Origin: Arthrobacter pascens
Lineage (GTDB): Bacteria > Actinomycetota > Actinomycetes > Actinomycetales > Micrococcaceae
Assembly: GCF_017052465.1 (NCBI RefSeq)
Contig: NZ_JAFHKT010000121.1
Coordinates: forward strand, 1-64,000
Direction of reading: 5' to 3'
Length of the DNA stretch: 64,000 bases
The first letter of the stretch is position 1. The number at the start of each line of letters is the position of its first letter. The notes below the pieces were generated by a model that was not told the origin of the DNA, searched no databases, and worked only from the letters and a program-made list of their open reading frames with translations. Of this stretch, positions 16,077 to 24,383 are shown one piece after another. The position numbers and the translations under genes were made by a program.

Positions 16077-16811
16077 TTGGATAGTCGTCTGAACGAGACT
16101 GACGTGACGGGCTACGTCCAGGACCTCCTGCTGGAGACCCAGGACGTCGAGGATTTCCTCAACGAGCTCGCCCGTTACTCGGCCGAACAACTGTCCGGAC
16201 CCCATGGCCAGCTGTATTGCGGGATCACGCTCCTGAGGGACCGCAGGGCGGGCACGGTGGCCAGCAGCAGCGAAGAGGCGCGCGCGGTGGACGAGATCCA
16301 GTACCAGTTCAAGGACGGGCCCTGCCTCCGATCGTGCCGGGAAGGCGTCATCGTCCATGTACCTGATTTTGAACTGGATACGGCATTTCCTGATTACAAC
16401 GACACTGTCCTCAAGGCCGGCATCCGCTCCGTTCTGGCGGTGCCGTTCGACCTCCCCGGGGGCAACGCCCGTGCCGGCCTCAACATTTATTCGGACAAGC
16501 CGAATGCGTTCGACGACGATGCCATAGAGCGCGCCGTCAGCTACGTCCGCCAGGCCGCCAAAGGCCTGCGCCTCGCCGTCCGGATAGCCCAGCACAGCGA
16601 CGCGGCCTCGAACCTGAAAGCCGCGATGGAGTCACGCACCATCATCGATACAGCGGTGGGCATCATCATCGCGCAGAACCGCTGCAGCCAGGAGGAGGCC
16701 ATCGCGCTGATCAAGTCCGCCTCCAGCAACCGCAACAGGAAGCTCCGCGACGTGGCTGCCGCGATCGTGGAGTCGGCCGGCGGAGGACACCTGACCACGC
16801 ACTTCGAGTGA
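16077..16811 (+). CDS. GAF and ANTAR domain regulator
   Basis: A 244-residue protein with a GAF sensory domain (about 20-165; features DGPCLRSCREG and SVLAVPFDLPG) and a C-terminal ANTAR RNA-binding domain (about 180-238; ESRTIIDTAVGIIIAQNRCS followed by a second helix). ANTAR domains act as transcription antiterminators by binding paired hairpins in leader RNA. No kinase partner is adjacent, so signal input is probably direct through GAF. The start is a TTG 8 nt after AGGAG. It overlaps the next gene by 4 nt. A paralogue of the same layout lies near 40 kb. Confidence 0.9.
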   Translation: MDSRLNETDVTGYVQDLLLETQDVEDFLNELARYSAEQLSGPHGQLYCGITLLRDRRAGTVASSSEEARAVDEIQYQFKDGPCLRSCREGVIVHVPDFELDTAFPDYNDTVLKAGIRSVLAVPFDLPGGNARAGLNIYSDKPNAFDDDAIERAVSYVRQAAKGLRLAVRIAQHSDAASNLKAAMESRTIIDTAVGIIIAQNRCSQEEAIALIKSASSNRNRKLRDVAAAIVESAGGGHLTTHFE

Positions 16812-17545
16812 CCGTGCCCGTTCATATCGGCACGTCAGGCTGGAGCTACGACCACTGGGAGAACGTGCTCTACCCGCCGGGGCTTCCCGCACGCGACAGG
16901 CTGCAGCATTATGTGGCGAGGTTCAGCACGGTGGAGCTGAACGCCAGTTTCTACCGATGGCCGCGGGACACGTCATTTGCCAGTTGGCGGCGGCGGCTTC
17001 CCGACGGGTTCGCCCTGTCGCTCAAGGCCCCCCGCGGCCTCACGCACGGCAAGAAACTCTACGGCCCGGAAGTCTGGATCGAGAGGATTTCCCGGTGCTG
17101 GCACGAACTCGGTGACAAACGCGCCGTCCTGCTGGTCCAGCTCCCGCCGAACCTGGCGCGTGACGATGGCCGGCTGGATTACTTCCTGGCAGCCCTGCCC
17201 GAATGGATCCGGGTGAGTGTGGAGTTCCGGCACCCGAGTTGGGACCATCCGGATGTCTACCGCCTGCTGGAGCGCCACGAAGCGGCCTACTGCGTCATGA
17301 GCGGAGCCAACCTGCCGTGCATCCTGAGAGCCACGGCACCCTTCGTCTACGTCAGGCTGCACGGCCCGGACCACGAGCACCTGTACGGCGGCTCGTACTC
17401 CGACGAGGACCTGCGCTGGTGGGCGGAAAGGATCCGTGAGTGGCGCGGCGCGGGCAAGGACGTGTACGCCTATTTCAACAACGACGGCGGCGGCAACGCG
17501 GTGCGGAACGCGGACACGTTGCGGTGGCTGCTGGGGGACGGCTGA
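16808..17545 (+). CDS. DUF72 domain protein
   Basis: A 245-residue TIM-barrel-like protein of the DUF72 (YecE) family. The family opening IGTSGWSYDHW is at residues 7-17, VELNASFYRWP near 43, the LLVQLPPNL strand near 109, SVEFRHPSW near 136 and AYFNNDGGGNAV near 220 close the barrel. The biochemical role is not established. It starts with GTG inside the stop of the GAF-ANTAR gene (GTGA overlap), so translation is coupled. Confidence 0.9.
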   Translation: MTVPVHIGTSGWSYDHWENVLYPPGLPARDRLQHYVARFSTVELNASFYRWPRDTSFASWRRRLPDGFALSLKAPRGLTHGKKLYGPEVWIERISRCWHELGDKRAVLLVQLPPNLARDDGRLDYFLAALPEWIRVSVEFRHPSWDHPDVYRLLERHEAAYCVMSGANLPCILRATAPFVYVRLHGPDHEHLYGGSYSDEDLRWWAERIREWRGAGKDVYAYFNNDGGGNAVRNADTLRWLLGDG

Positions 17546-17636
17546 CTGGCGTGCCGGAACGGGCGAAAGCCGGCCGGGTCAGGTAACAGAGGCATGCAAC
17601 GGCCCGCCGGACCGGGGCCTGTGGCAGAGTGAAGGC

Positions 17637-18695
17637 ATGGACATGGCGTCACAGGAATCTTCTTTGTCAGGTACACACGTTTTCCGCCTGGCCCACCGGC
17701 TCTCCGACGGGATCAACACCGCCCGTCTGAAGCTTGCCCGGCGGTGGAAGTTCGAACCCAAGACCATCGCGTACCAGGGCTACGGTTCCACCGAGTGGGT
17801 CCGGGTGCTCGGCAGGGTGGTGCTGGCCAGCAAGCCCGTGCCCGGCAGCCGGGCCGATCATGCCGCCAAGAACGGAACCCAGAACGTCCGGGGCTGGCGC
17901 GCCTTCACCAGCGTTCCCATCCCGGGATCCGAAGTGGAAATCGAAGTGGGCGGCACCGTGACGAAGGTCAGGGCCGACAGGGGCGGGCTCATCGACATTG
18001 ATGTCCGGGTCTCCCTTTCCCCGGGCTGGCACACGGCTGTGTTGCGGTCCCAAGGCACCGAACCGGCAGAGGCCAGCATTTTCGTCATCGGTCCGGAGAC
18101 CAGGTTCGGCATCGTCTCTGACATCGACGACACCGTCATGGTCACGGCCCTGCCAAGGCCCTTCCTTGCCCTGTGGAACACGTTCGTGCTGAGCGAGCGG
18201 GCCAGGATGGCTACTCCGGGCATGGCTGTGCTGCTGGACCGGCTGACCGTGGAACACCCAGATGCCCCCGTGATCTACCTGTCCACCGGGCCCTGGAACG
18301 CCGCGCCAACCCTTGGCCGGTTCCTCACGCGCAACATGTATCCCTCCGGCGCGCTCGTGCTCACGGACTGGGGACTCACCCAGGACCGGTGGTTCCGCAG
18401 CGGCCAGGACCACAAGCGCCAAAACCTGGAGCGCCTGGCCGCCGAATTTCCGAACATGCGCTGGCTGCTGATCGGCGACAACGGCCAGCATGACGAACAG
18501 ATCTACTCCGCGTTTACCCAGGAGCATTCAGACAGGGTGGCCGCCATCGCCATCCGGCAGCTCTCCGTCAGCGAGTCCGTACTGGCTGGCGGACATTCGG
18601 AAAACGGAGACCACAGTGCCTCCTCCGTGCCCTGGATCTACTCGCCCGACGGCGCCGGCATTGCACGGAAGCTCAAGGAACTTGAACTGATCTGA
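17637..18695 (+). CDS. App1-like phosphatidate phosphatase domain protein (DUF2183)
   Basis: A 352-residue protein with an N-terminal beta-rich region (about 25-145) and a C-terminal App1 catalytic domain. The haloacid-dehalogenase-type motif SDIDDTV is at about residues 161-167, followed by IYLSTGPWN near 212 and a GDNGQHDEQIY segment near 280. In yeast App1 such domains remove phosphate from phosphatidate; in bacteria the substrate is not proven. The ATG follows GTGAAGGC. It stands alone between the DUF72 gene and a divergent-reading beta-glucosidase. Confidence 0.88.
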   Translation: MDMASQESSLSGTHVFRLAHRLSDGINTARLKLARRWKFEPKTIAYQGYGSTEWVRVLGRVVLASKPVPGSRADHAAKNGTQNVRGWRAFTSVPIPGSEVEIEVGGTVTKVRADRGGLIDIDVRVSLSPGWHTAVLRSQGTEPAEASIFVIGPETRFGIVSDIDDTVMVTALPRPFLALWNTFVLSERARMATPGMAVLLDRLTVEHPDAPVIYLSTGPWNAAPTLGRFLTRNMYPSGALVLTDWGLTQDRWFRSGQDHKRQNLERLAAEFPNMRWLLIGDNGQHDEQIYSAFTQEHSDRVAAIAIRQLSVSESVLAGGHSENGDHSASSVPWIYSPDGAGIARKLKELELI

Positions 18696-18730
18696 ACTGA
18701 ACTGAGCTGGCCTGATCTGAGTTGAACTGG
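18684..18730. repeat. Degenerate CTGAA-type pentanucleotide repeat
   Basis: The 3' end of the App1-like gene and the following gap contain about nine imperfect copies of a CTGAA/CTGAT/CTGAG unit. It covers the stop codon and nearly the whole convergent gap to the beta-glucosidase gene. It has no evident secondary structure. Confidence 0.6.
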
Positions 18731-18734
18731 CAGC

Positions 18735-20303
18735 TCAGCCGGCCAGCGGCGACGCACCGCCGTCGGACATTCCGCGGTCCGCGCCCTCGGGGGCAGCGCC
18801 TTCGGGAACTGCGCCTCGGGGGGCAGCGGCGGCGGCGACAGCGGCTCCTGCGGCAGCAACCAGTGTCCGCTCCTCCAGAAGCTCCTGAAACCAGTAGAAG
18901 GACGCCTTGGGTGTCCGCTCGAGCGTCTCGAAGTCCACGTGCACCAGCCCGAACGGCTGGTTATACCCCCCGGACCACTCAAAATTGTCCATCAGTGACC
19001 ACACGTAGTAACCGCGAAGATCCACCGCCTCGGCCTCGCCGCCGGGTGCCGTGGCACGGAGCGCGGTGCCGAGGTGGTCCGAGAGGTACCGCAGGCGGCG
19101 CTCGTCCGGAATGAAGCTGCGGTTGGTGGATTTGTCCCGGACGATGATGTCCTCGAAGCTCGCGCCGCCCTCGGTAATGATGACCGGCGGAAGGTTCGGA
19201 TACCGCTCTGCCATCTCCTTGAGGGCGACGGCCATGTATGCGGGCTTGACCGGCCAGCCGTAGGCCGTGGTCTCGGTGTCCGGCCAGGGCTCAATGTGCA
19301 GCGGCGCGCCCGGGGTGGTGCTGCTGAGATCGTCCCCGATGGCCTCCGCCATGGCAGCCGGAACCGGGCTGTCTCCTCCGCCGGCCGCCACCCTGGTGGG
19401 CATGTAGTAATTGAGCCCGTAGAAGTCCAGCGGCTGCGAAATGATGGCCATGTCTTCGTCGGGATGCTCAAACGAGGAGAAGAACTTCCCGAGGCGGACG
19501 AGGTCGGGATACTTCCCGGCAAGGACGGGGTCCGCATAGAGGCGGTTCTGTGCCACATCCATGGCCCCGGCGCTCAGCCTGTCCAGTGGATTGGCTGAAT
19601 TGGGCACCATCGGCGAGTACACGTTCGTCATGCCGATCTCCCCCGGCACTTTGGCCGCCCGCAGCGCCTGGAGCGCCAAACCGTGGCCAAGCAGCTGGTG
19701 GTGGACCGAGGGCAGCCCGTTCGCGAAGTCCGCCTTCCCCGGTGAGTGCAGGCCCAGCGCGTATCCGTTCGTGGTCACCGTGGCCGGCTCGTTGATGGTC
19801 ACCCAGCGGGCCACGCGGTCCCCGTACGCGGCCGCGGCAATGGCGGCGAATTCCGCCAGCCGGTAGGCGGTGTCCCTGTTGAGCCATCCGCCCGCCTCGT
19901 CCAGCGGCAGCGGCGTGTCCCAGTGGTACAGGGTCACCATGGGGGATATCCCGTTTTCCAGAAGCTCATCGAGCAGCCGGTCGTAGAAATCCAGCCCGGC
20001 CCGGTTCACGGGCCCGCTGCCTCCTGGCTGGATCCGGGGCCAGGACAGTGAGAACCGGTACGAATCGATGCCCAGTTCCTTCATGAGCGCCACGTCCTGC
20101 GGCATGCGGTGATAGTGGTCGCAGGCGACGGCCGGGCTGTGGCCGTCCACGATGGTGCCGGGTTTGGCCGCGAAGACGTCCCAGCCGGCCTTCCCCCGGC
20201 CGTCCTCGTCAAGGGCGCCTTCTATCTGGAAGGCGGCGGTGGCCACCCCCAGCGTGAAGCCCGGCGGAATCTTCGCGGCCAACTCTTTGGCGGAGGCATG
20301 CAT
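18735..20303 (-). CDS. Glycoside hydrolase family 1 beta-glucosidase
   Basis: A 522-residue cytosolic beta-glucosidase of the GH1 (alpha/beta)8 barrel. The acid/base Glu is in WVTINEPATVT (about residue 167) and the nucleophile in VIITEGGASF (about 375; most relatives read ITENG, here ITEGG). The start GVATAAFQIEGA and the WSLMDNFEWSGGY block near 440 are typical. The ATG follows AGAGGTCC. The last 40 residues are an Ala/Gly-rich tail beyond the normal barrel end. It probably splits cellobiose or other aryl/alkyl beta-glucosides; no transporter is adjacent. Confidence 0.94.
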   Translation of the reverse strand: MHASAKELAAKIPPGFTLGVATAAFQIEGALDEDGRGKAGWDVFAAKPGTIVDGHSPAVACDHYHRMPQDVALMKELGIDSYRFSLSWPRIQPGGSGPVNRAGLDFYDRLLDELLENGISPMVTLYHWDTPLPLDEAGGWLNRDTAYRLAEFAAIAAAAYGDRVARWVTINEPATVTTNGYALGLHSPGKADFANGLPSVHHQLLGHGLALQALRAAKVPGEIGMTNVYSPMVPNSANPLDRLSAGAMDVAQNRLYADPVLAGKYPDLVRLGKFFSSFEHPDEDMAIISQPLDFYGLNYYMPTRVAAGGGDSPVPAAMAEAIGDDLSSTTPGAPLHIEPWPDTETTAYGWPVKPAYMAVALKEMAERYPNLPPVIITEGGASFEDIIVRDKSTNRSFIPDERRLRYLSDHLGTALRATAPGGEAEAVDLRGYYVWSLMDNFEWSGGYNQPFGLVHVDFETLERTPKASFYWFQELLEERTLVAAAGAAVAAAAAPRGAVPEGAAPEGADRGMSDGGASPLAG

Positions 20304-20362
20304 GGAGGACCTCTATGTCTTTCGAAATGGGCAGAAGAAGAAGTTTGCCTGAAAATGGCGGC

Positions 20363-20544
20363 TCAGGCCAGCAGGCCACCACCCTTGATCACTGAAATCA
20401 CGTTTTGGTCCGGACGCCTGCGGCGTTGAGCCCGTCGACTGCCGCCTCGACGTCGTCCAACCCGAGGACCTGTCCGTAGAACGCCTTGGCCTGCGCCACG
20501 TCGTTGACGCTGAAGCTGGAAAACGAACCCCTCGGCGAAAACAT
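20363..20544 (-). pseudogene. VOC-family gene remnant with two internal deletions
   Basis: The start MFSPRGSFSSFSVNDVAQAK and the following KAFYGQVLGL match the N-terminus of a VOC/glyoxalase protein of about 125 residues. The text then jumps straight to a second-half segment (DDVEAAVDGLNAAGVRTKT), meets a stop, and in another frame continues with NVISVIKGGGLLA, the normal family C-terminus. Two internal segments are therefore missing and the second loss shifts the frame. The ribosome-binding site GGAGAATTGCC is intact. I call it a decayed gene. Confidence 0.75.
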
Positions 20545-20664
20545 GGCAATTCTCCTTCGTCGGCACTTGCGGTGCCTTCCAGAATGACACAGGCCGCTCC
20601 ACCTGACGAGGCCCGTAGCACCCGCGACGGCCGCAGGCATCGGACGTTGCGTACGCCCAGCCGC

Positions 20665-21051
20665 TCAGTGCATCACTGCGGGGCCGAACAAGAAATCCTT
20701 TGCGTGGGCGACGGCCTTCTTGAAGGCGTCGTTCCTCAGGGCCAGCAGATGCTCTGAAGCGTCCTCCCCCGGTTCCAGGTAGCCGGTGAAGCCGGGGCGG
20801 AGCACCCAGATGTCCCCTCCCGGCGGCAGGTAGAAGACCCCAAACGACCGGTGCTGGCGGTCGTCGTCCGTCCAGATAGGCACGACGGCCAGGGCTGCGC
20901 CGGTGGCGGGGTTGATCCACTGCGCACGCGGAAGGGGCTCCTCGTGGGCCTCAGGATCCAGGAACGGCGCGGTGTTCTTGCCCCAGCGTTCTTCAAACCG
21001 CTCATGAAAGGCAGGGATCAGGTGGGAATCGTATCTTCGCCAATCGCTCAT
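20665..21051 (-). CDS. Hypothetical protein translationally coupled to a J-protein
   Basis: A 128-residue protein I cannot assign. It opens SDWRRYDSHLIPAFHERFEERW and is rich in aromatic residues, with a beta-rich middle (ALAVVPIWTDDD, GVFYLPPGGDIWVL) and a helical end. It has no signal peptide, Cys pair or membrane segment. Its ATG overlaps the J-protein stop (ATGA) and follows GAGGAGAACGACG, so it is made together with the J-protein and may be its partner or client. It is not recognisable as CbpM. Confidence 0.75.
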   Translation of the reverse strand: MSDWRRYDSHLIPAFHERFEERWGKNTAPFLDPEAHEEPLPRAQWINPATGAALAVVPIWTDDDRQHRSFGVFYLPPGGDIWVLRPGFTGYLEPGEDASEHLLALRNDAFKKAVAHAKDFLFGPAVMH

Positions 21052-21446
21052 CGTCGTCGTTCTCCTCGGGGGTCGAAACGGATGGTGGCCCAGGGCCCGC
21101 TTTCCCACCGGACGGGTGTTGCCCGCAGTGGTGGGTCCTCGTGCCGGACGTGCCGCACGGGAACCTCGCGGGAATGGTCTCCGGACGGGCCTTCCCTGGG
21201 GCCGGCCGCCGCAGCCCTCTGCTCATTCCTCAGAAAGTCGCGGTCGTACGCAAGGCGCCGCCTCGGGTCGCGGAGCACCTCGAAGGCCTGCATGATGAGC
21301 TGCAGTTCAGCGGGTGCTGCCGTGGGACCGGCCAGGTCCGGATGGTGCGTTCGGAGGAGGGACCGGTAGGCACGCGCTATTTCCTGCTGGGTGGCCGTCC
21401 GCGGCACGTTCAGTGCCACGTAGTGATCCGGGGAATTGCCGGGCAT
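21048..21446 (-). CDS. J-domain (DnaJ-like) protein
   Basis: A 132-residue co-chaperone with an N-terminal J domain (about 6-72). The DnaK-stimulating HPD tripeptide is in RTHHPDLAG near residue 34, framed by AYRSLLR and the QAFEVLRDPRRRLAYDRD helix. After it comes a 60-residue Arg/Pro-rich tail, without the Gly/Phe region, zinc centre or C-terminal peptide-binding domains of full DnaJ. It lies downstream of an Hsp20 gene on the same strand and overlaps the next gene by 4 nt. Confidence 0.88.
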   Translation of the reverse strand: MPGNSPDHYVALNVPRTATQQEIARAYRSLLRTHHPDLAGPTAAPAELQLIMQAFEVLRDPRRRLAYDRDFLRNEQRAAAAGPREGPSGDHSREVPVRHVRHEDPPLRATPVRWESGPWATIRFDPRGERRR

Positions 21447-21613
21447 GGGAGTGCCCCTCTCCTGGTGTCCAGAGGGTTCAGTCGGTCCACAGGGTTCACT
21501 GGCTCAGCGGCCTCGGGACCAGGCGGACCGCTGATGACCAGGAGCGGCCTCCGGCCTGAGCCGGAAGCCGCCCTGGCGATAGAGCCGGACAGCCCTGCCA
21601 TGGACCGCCGGAC

Positions 21614-22039
21614 TCAGGTTCCGATCTGGTGGAGCTCGCCCTTGCGTTCGATTTCAATCTTGCGCGGCTTTGCCTGTTCCGCCACGGGGATACGAAGCGT
21701 CAGGACGCCGGAGTCGTAACCCGCCTTGATGTTCTCCGTGTCCAGAGTGTCTCCGAGGATCAGTTGACGGCTGAAAACTCCGCGCGGCCGCTCGGCCACC
21801 ACCAGCTCCACATTGGGCTGCGTGGGGTCCTGGCGTTCAGCCCTGACGGTAAGGACGTTCCGCTCCACATTGAGGTCTACCTTCTCCGGCAGGACGCCGG
21901 GAAGATCAAAGGCCACCACAAACTCCCCGTCCTCCTGCCAGGCGTCCATGGGCATGGCAGCCGGTCGGGCGGCGGTTCCGAAGACCTGCTGGGTGAGCCG
22001 GTCCAGCTCACGGAACGGGTCGGTACGGATTAGCATCAT
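21614..22039 (-). CDS. Hsp20-family small heat-shock protein
   Basis: A 141-residue ATP-independent holdase. A short N-terminal arm ([20 protein letters not shown]) leads to the alpha-crystallin domain (about 35-130) with [21 protein letters not shown] and GVFSRQLIL; the C-terminal IxI-like element is weak. The ATG chosen follows AAGGAGTGGGAA; the longest frame would use an upstream ATG without a site. It is divergent from a MerR-type regulator, which probably controls it, and precedes the J-protein gene. Confidence 0.92.
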   Translation of the reverse strand: MMLIRTDPFRELDRLTQQVFGTAARPAAMPMDAWQEDGEFVVAFDLPGVLPEKVDLNVERNVLTVRAERQDPTQPNVELVVAERPRGVFSRQLILGDTLDTENIKAGYDSGVLTLRIPVAEQAKPRKIEIERKGELHQIGT

Positions 22040-22074
22040 TTCCCACTCCTTCAGCATGTAGGTATTTCACCGTA

Positions 22075-22102
22075 ATCCACCAGCTCATCTATGGTGGTGG
22101 AT
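22075..22102. promoter_or_regulatory. Inverted repeat between hsp20 and merR-family genes
   Basis: Two perfect 8-bp arms ATCCACCA and TGGTGGAT are separated by 12 bp in the divergent gap, followed by an AT-rich stretch (TATAGATTTTTTATAG) and a direct repeat of ACTGGTG. It differs from the classical HAIR element. It is the best candidate operator for the adjacent regulator. Confidence 0.45.
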
Positions 22103-22176
22103 ATAGATTTTTTATAGCACTGGTGTCAAACTGGTGCAAGAGGCACATCAAATTATTCTCAACCGAGGGAAGCACC

Positions 22177-22509
22177 GTGGCAGATCAGGACGAAGGCAGG
22201 GGCCTTTACGCAATCTCCGTGGTGGCGGATCTGCTCGGAACCGGCCAACAAAACATCCGGTTGTACGAACGGCGCGGATTGCTGACGCCCGGGCGGACCT
22301 CCGGAGGGACGCGGCAATACAGCGATTCGGACCTCGCGGTACTGCGGCGGATCGGTGAGCTCCTTGATGAGGGACTCAACCTGGCAGGAGTGGCGAAAGT
22401 GCTGGAACTCGAAGTGGACAACGCCAGGCTCCGCCGGCAGCTTGAACGCGCCCGTGCCCGCAACGCCCGGCTCTTGGACTCATATCCGCCCGCCGGCCAG
22501 CAGGAATGA
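22177..22509 (+). CDS. MerR-family (HspR-like) regulator
   Basis: A 110-residue regulator with a MerR winged helix-turn-helix (YAISVVADLLGTGQQNIRLY, then ERRGLLTPGRTSGGTRQYS) and a short dimerisation coiled coil (about 70-105). The lack of effector domain cysteines and the family's GTRQYS wing fit the HspR-like group that represses chaperone genes. The GTG start follows GAGGGAAGCACC; the longest frame has a weaker upstream ATG. It is divergent from hsp20 and overlaps the convergent next gene by 30 nt. Confidence 0.85.
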   Translation: MADQDEGRGLYAISVVADLLGTGQQNIRLYERRGLLTPGRTSGGTRQYSDSDLAVLRRIGELLDEGLNLAGVAKVLELEVDNARLRRQLERARARNARLLDSYPPAGQQE

Positions 22510-22785
22510 TTCTTCCAACAGCTCGGCGAGTTCGCCGTCGTCGAGCCGTGACAGCCGGATCAGGACCAGCTGGGGCGACCGCTCGTGATGCGGCGTCCAG
22601 AAGTAGGTGTCTGGGTCAGTACCCGCGAGGGCCTCACGCTCCGCGGTCTTGACCGTCAGCACGCCTTCGTCCCACATCCGGGCCATCAGGGATTTCGCGA
22701 ACCACGCGGGCTGGTTCCAGCTGCTGCGCTCCGTGACTCCGGGCAGTGCGAGGCAGATTCGGCGGACATCGTCTTCAGTGGCCAT
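22480..22785 (-). CDS. MmcQ/YjbR-family protein
   Basis: A 101-residue protein of the MmcQ/YjbR family, which has a double-wing DNA-binding-like fold of unclear role. The family pattern is visible: a start helix with DVRRICLALPGVTERSSW, the phrase AWFAKSLMARMWDEGVLTVK, and the final helix with LDDGELAELLEESFLLA. The ATG follows GGGTGGGGC. Its 3' end overlaps the 3' end of the MerR gene by 30 nt on opposite strands. Confidence 0.85.
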   Translation of the reverse strand: MATEDDVRRICLALPGVTERSSWNQPAWFAKSLMARMWDEGVLTVKTAEREALAGTDPDTYFWTPHHERSPQLVLIRLSRLDDGELAELLEESFLLAGGRI

Positions 22786-22846
22786 GCCCCACCCTGGCAC
22801 CGGCCGGAATCCGCAGCAACCCTCGCAGGACGCTGCGGCGGCACGG

Positions 22847-23626
22847 TTAGTCCGCCGGCGAATCAGCCTTCGACAGTTCTCCGGTCACCGTTTCGCCCGG
22901 CACCCTGGCGGTCCGCCACGTGTCCACAGCAATCACGGCCCCGAGCACCACCAGGGACAGGGACACCGAAGCCACGGCGTCGCTCACCCAGTGGTAGCCC
23001 AGGTAGAGCCTGCTGAGGGCGGCAAGGATTACGCCGATGATGGCGACGATAAAACCGATGATGGTGATCTTCGGACGCCGGTGGCGGGAGAAGACCAGGA
23101 AAGCGGTCACGAGCAGGAAGTCGGAGGCACCGAGCACGTGCCCCGAGGGAAACGAAAATGTATGGTCGGCACCGAACAGCATGAGTTCGACAGGCGGACG
23201 CGTGCGTTCGACGGCATGGCCAATGAGCTGGGCGAGTCCGACGCCCGTGACCATGGCCGCCGCAAGCAGGACCGGTCGCCAGGCGTGTTTGGCCAGGATG
23301 CCCCATGCGAGGGTAACCACCAGCACGATGATCGGCAGCGCAACCGGGCCGAAGACAACCGCCAGGATGATCATGACAACGGTCAGCGCCTCCGAACGGG
23401 TGGTGAGCAGCCACCTCCGGGCCGACTCATCGGCGCCGGCCAGGCCGTCCTGCTGAAGCACGTCCGTCAGCGTCAGGAAGAAGACGAATGCGCCCGCCAG
23501 GGCGAGGACACCAGCAGTGATGTACAGCGCCTTCCGCGCGCTGGCATCCATGTAGCGTTCCTCGACCACGAACTTGTCGTGGAATACCCGCCACCACCCC
23601 GCCTTGCCTGCTGGTTCGTCTGCCAC
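22847..23626 (-). CDS. PAP2-family membrane phosphatase
   Basis: A 259-residue membrane protein with about six hydrophobic helices (from residue 33 on) and the three-part PAP2 phosphatase signature on the outer face: HAVERTRPP near 137, SFPSGHVLG near 158 and SRLYLGYHWVSD near 206. Such enzymes remove phosphate from lipid phosphates such as undecaprenyl diphosphate or phosphatidate. The exact substrate is not known. The N-terminal 30 residues and the C-terminal 30 are cytosolic. It is monocistronic. Confidence 0.92.
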   Translation of the reverse strand: MADEPAGKAGWWRVFHDKFVVEERYMDASARKALYITAGVLALAGAFVFFLTLTDVLQQDGLAGADESARRWLLTTRSEALTVVMIILAVVFGPVALPIIVLVVTLAWGILAKHAWRPVLLAAAMVTGVGLAQLIGHAVERTRPPVELMLFGADHTFSFPSGHVLGASDFLLVTAFLVFSRHRRPKITIIGFIVAIIGVILAALSRLYLGYHWVSDAVASVSLSLVVLGAVIAVDTWRTARVPGETVTGELSKADSPAD

Positions 23627-23782
23627 GCGGTGTCCTGACTGTGCACGATGAAATGAACGGTTCTGTGTTGAAGATTATCCCCTTCCTGCCCGGACGCGCG
23701 GCGAAGCGGCCGGGGCCCTTACGAAGCCAGGCTGCCGCTGTTACCGTGGGTTTCCCAGCCCCACGAGGATTCAGGAGACGAC

Positions 23783-23995
23783 ATGAGCACCGAAAGCACT
23801 GGCACCGGCGAGGCCGGCACCGTTCCGGGCTCGGAAAACGGCGTCGGGCTCGGCGCCGGCGAGGCCAACACTTTCGAGCCGGAAGAGGGGACCGAGGCCG
23901 CGGACACTTCGGCGCCGGGAGAAACATCGGTAGCCACCGCCGAGGACACCCCGGACGTGGAACAAACCCCGGTGGAAACAACAGAGCCCAGCTGA
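23783..23995 (+). CDS. Small acidic disordered protein
   Basis: A 70-residue protein made almost only of Glu, Thr, Gly, Ala, Ser, Pro and Asp, with no Lys, Arg, Cys or Trp. It is expected to be unfolded and very acidic. AGGAGACGAC before the ATG is an excellent ribosome-binding site, which argues for real expression. I recognise no family. Such proteins in relatives are often stress- or desiccation-linked, but that is only an analogy. Confidence 0.6.
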   Translation: MSTESTGTGEAGTVPGSENGVGLGAGEANTFEPEEGTEAADTSAPGETSVATAEDTPDVEQTPVETTEPS

Positions 23996-24107
23996 CCTCG
24001 GCTTCCCGGCGCGCTCCAGTGTTCCTCCGGCGCGCCCTGTCCTGGAACCCGCCCGCGGTGGATAATTGGACACACACTGGAGTGGCAACGGGGCTACGGA
24101 GGATTCC

Positions 24108-24305
24108 ATGAGGATCGTCGGAACGCTAGTGATCATCTGGCTCATCATCGGCGCCTTCGCCGCATTCCAGCGGGGATATTTCGGCGGTTCGCCGGACTCG
24201 TGCACCGAGGCCGGAACCGTGGCGATTACGATCGTCGCCGGGCCGTTGAACTACATGGGGGTCAACCCCAAGATGGCCTGCAAGGTGCCACAGCCTTCCC
24301 AGTAG
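24108..24305 (+). CDS. Small single-span membrane protein
   Basis: A 65-residue protein with one N-terminal hydrophobic segment (GTLVIIWLIIGAFAAF, residues 5-20), then a short loop with one Cys (SCTEAGT), a second mildly hydrophobic strand (VAITIVAGPLNYMGVNP) and a Cys near the end. ATG follows GGAGGATTCC. I know of no function. It may be a membrane-anchored or exported peptide in the stress-protein class common in this group. Confidence 0.7.
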   Translation: MRIVGTLVIIWLIIGAFAAFQRGYFGGSPDSCTEAGTVAITIVAGPLNYMGVNPKMACKVPQPSQ

Positions 24306-24383
24306 CCCAAGGGCGGACGGGCGTTCACCCGGGATTCACGCGCGCGACCTCGGCTGTCCAAACGGGCTGGCTAGGTTCGGGCC

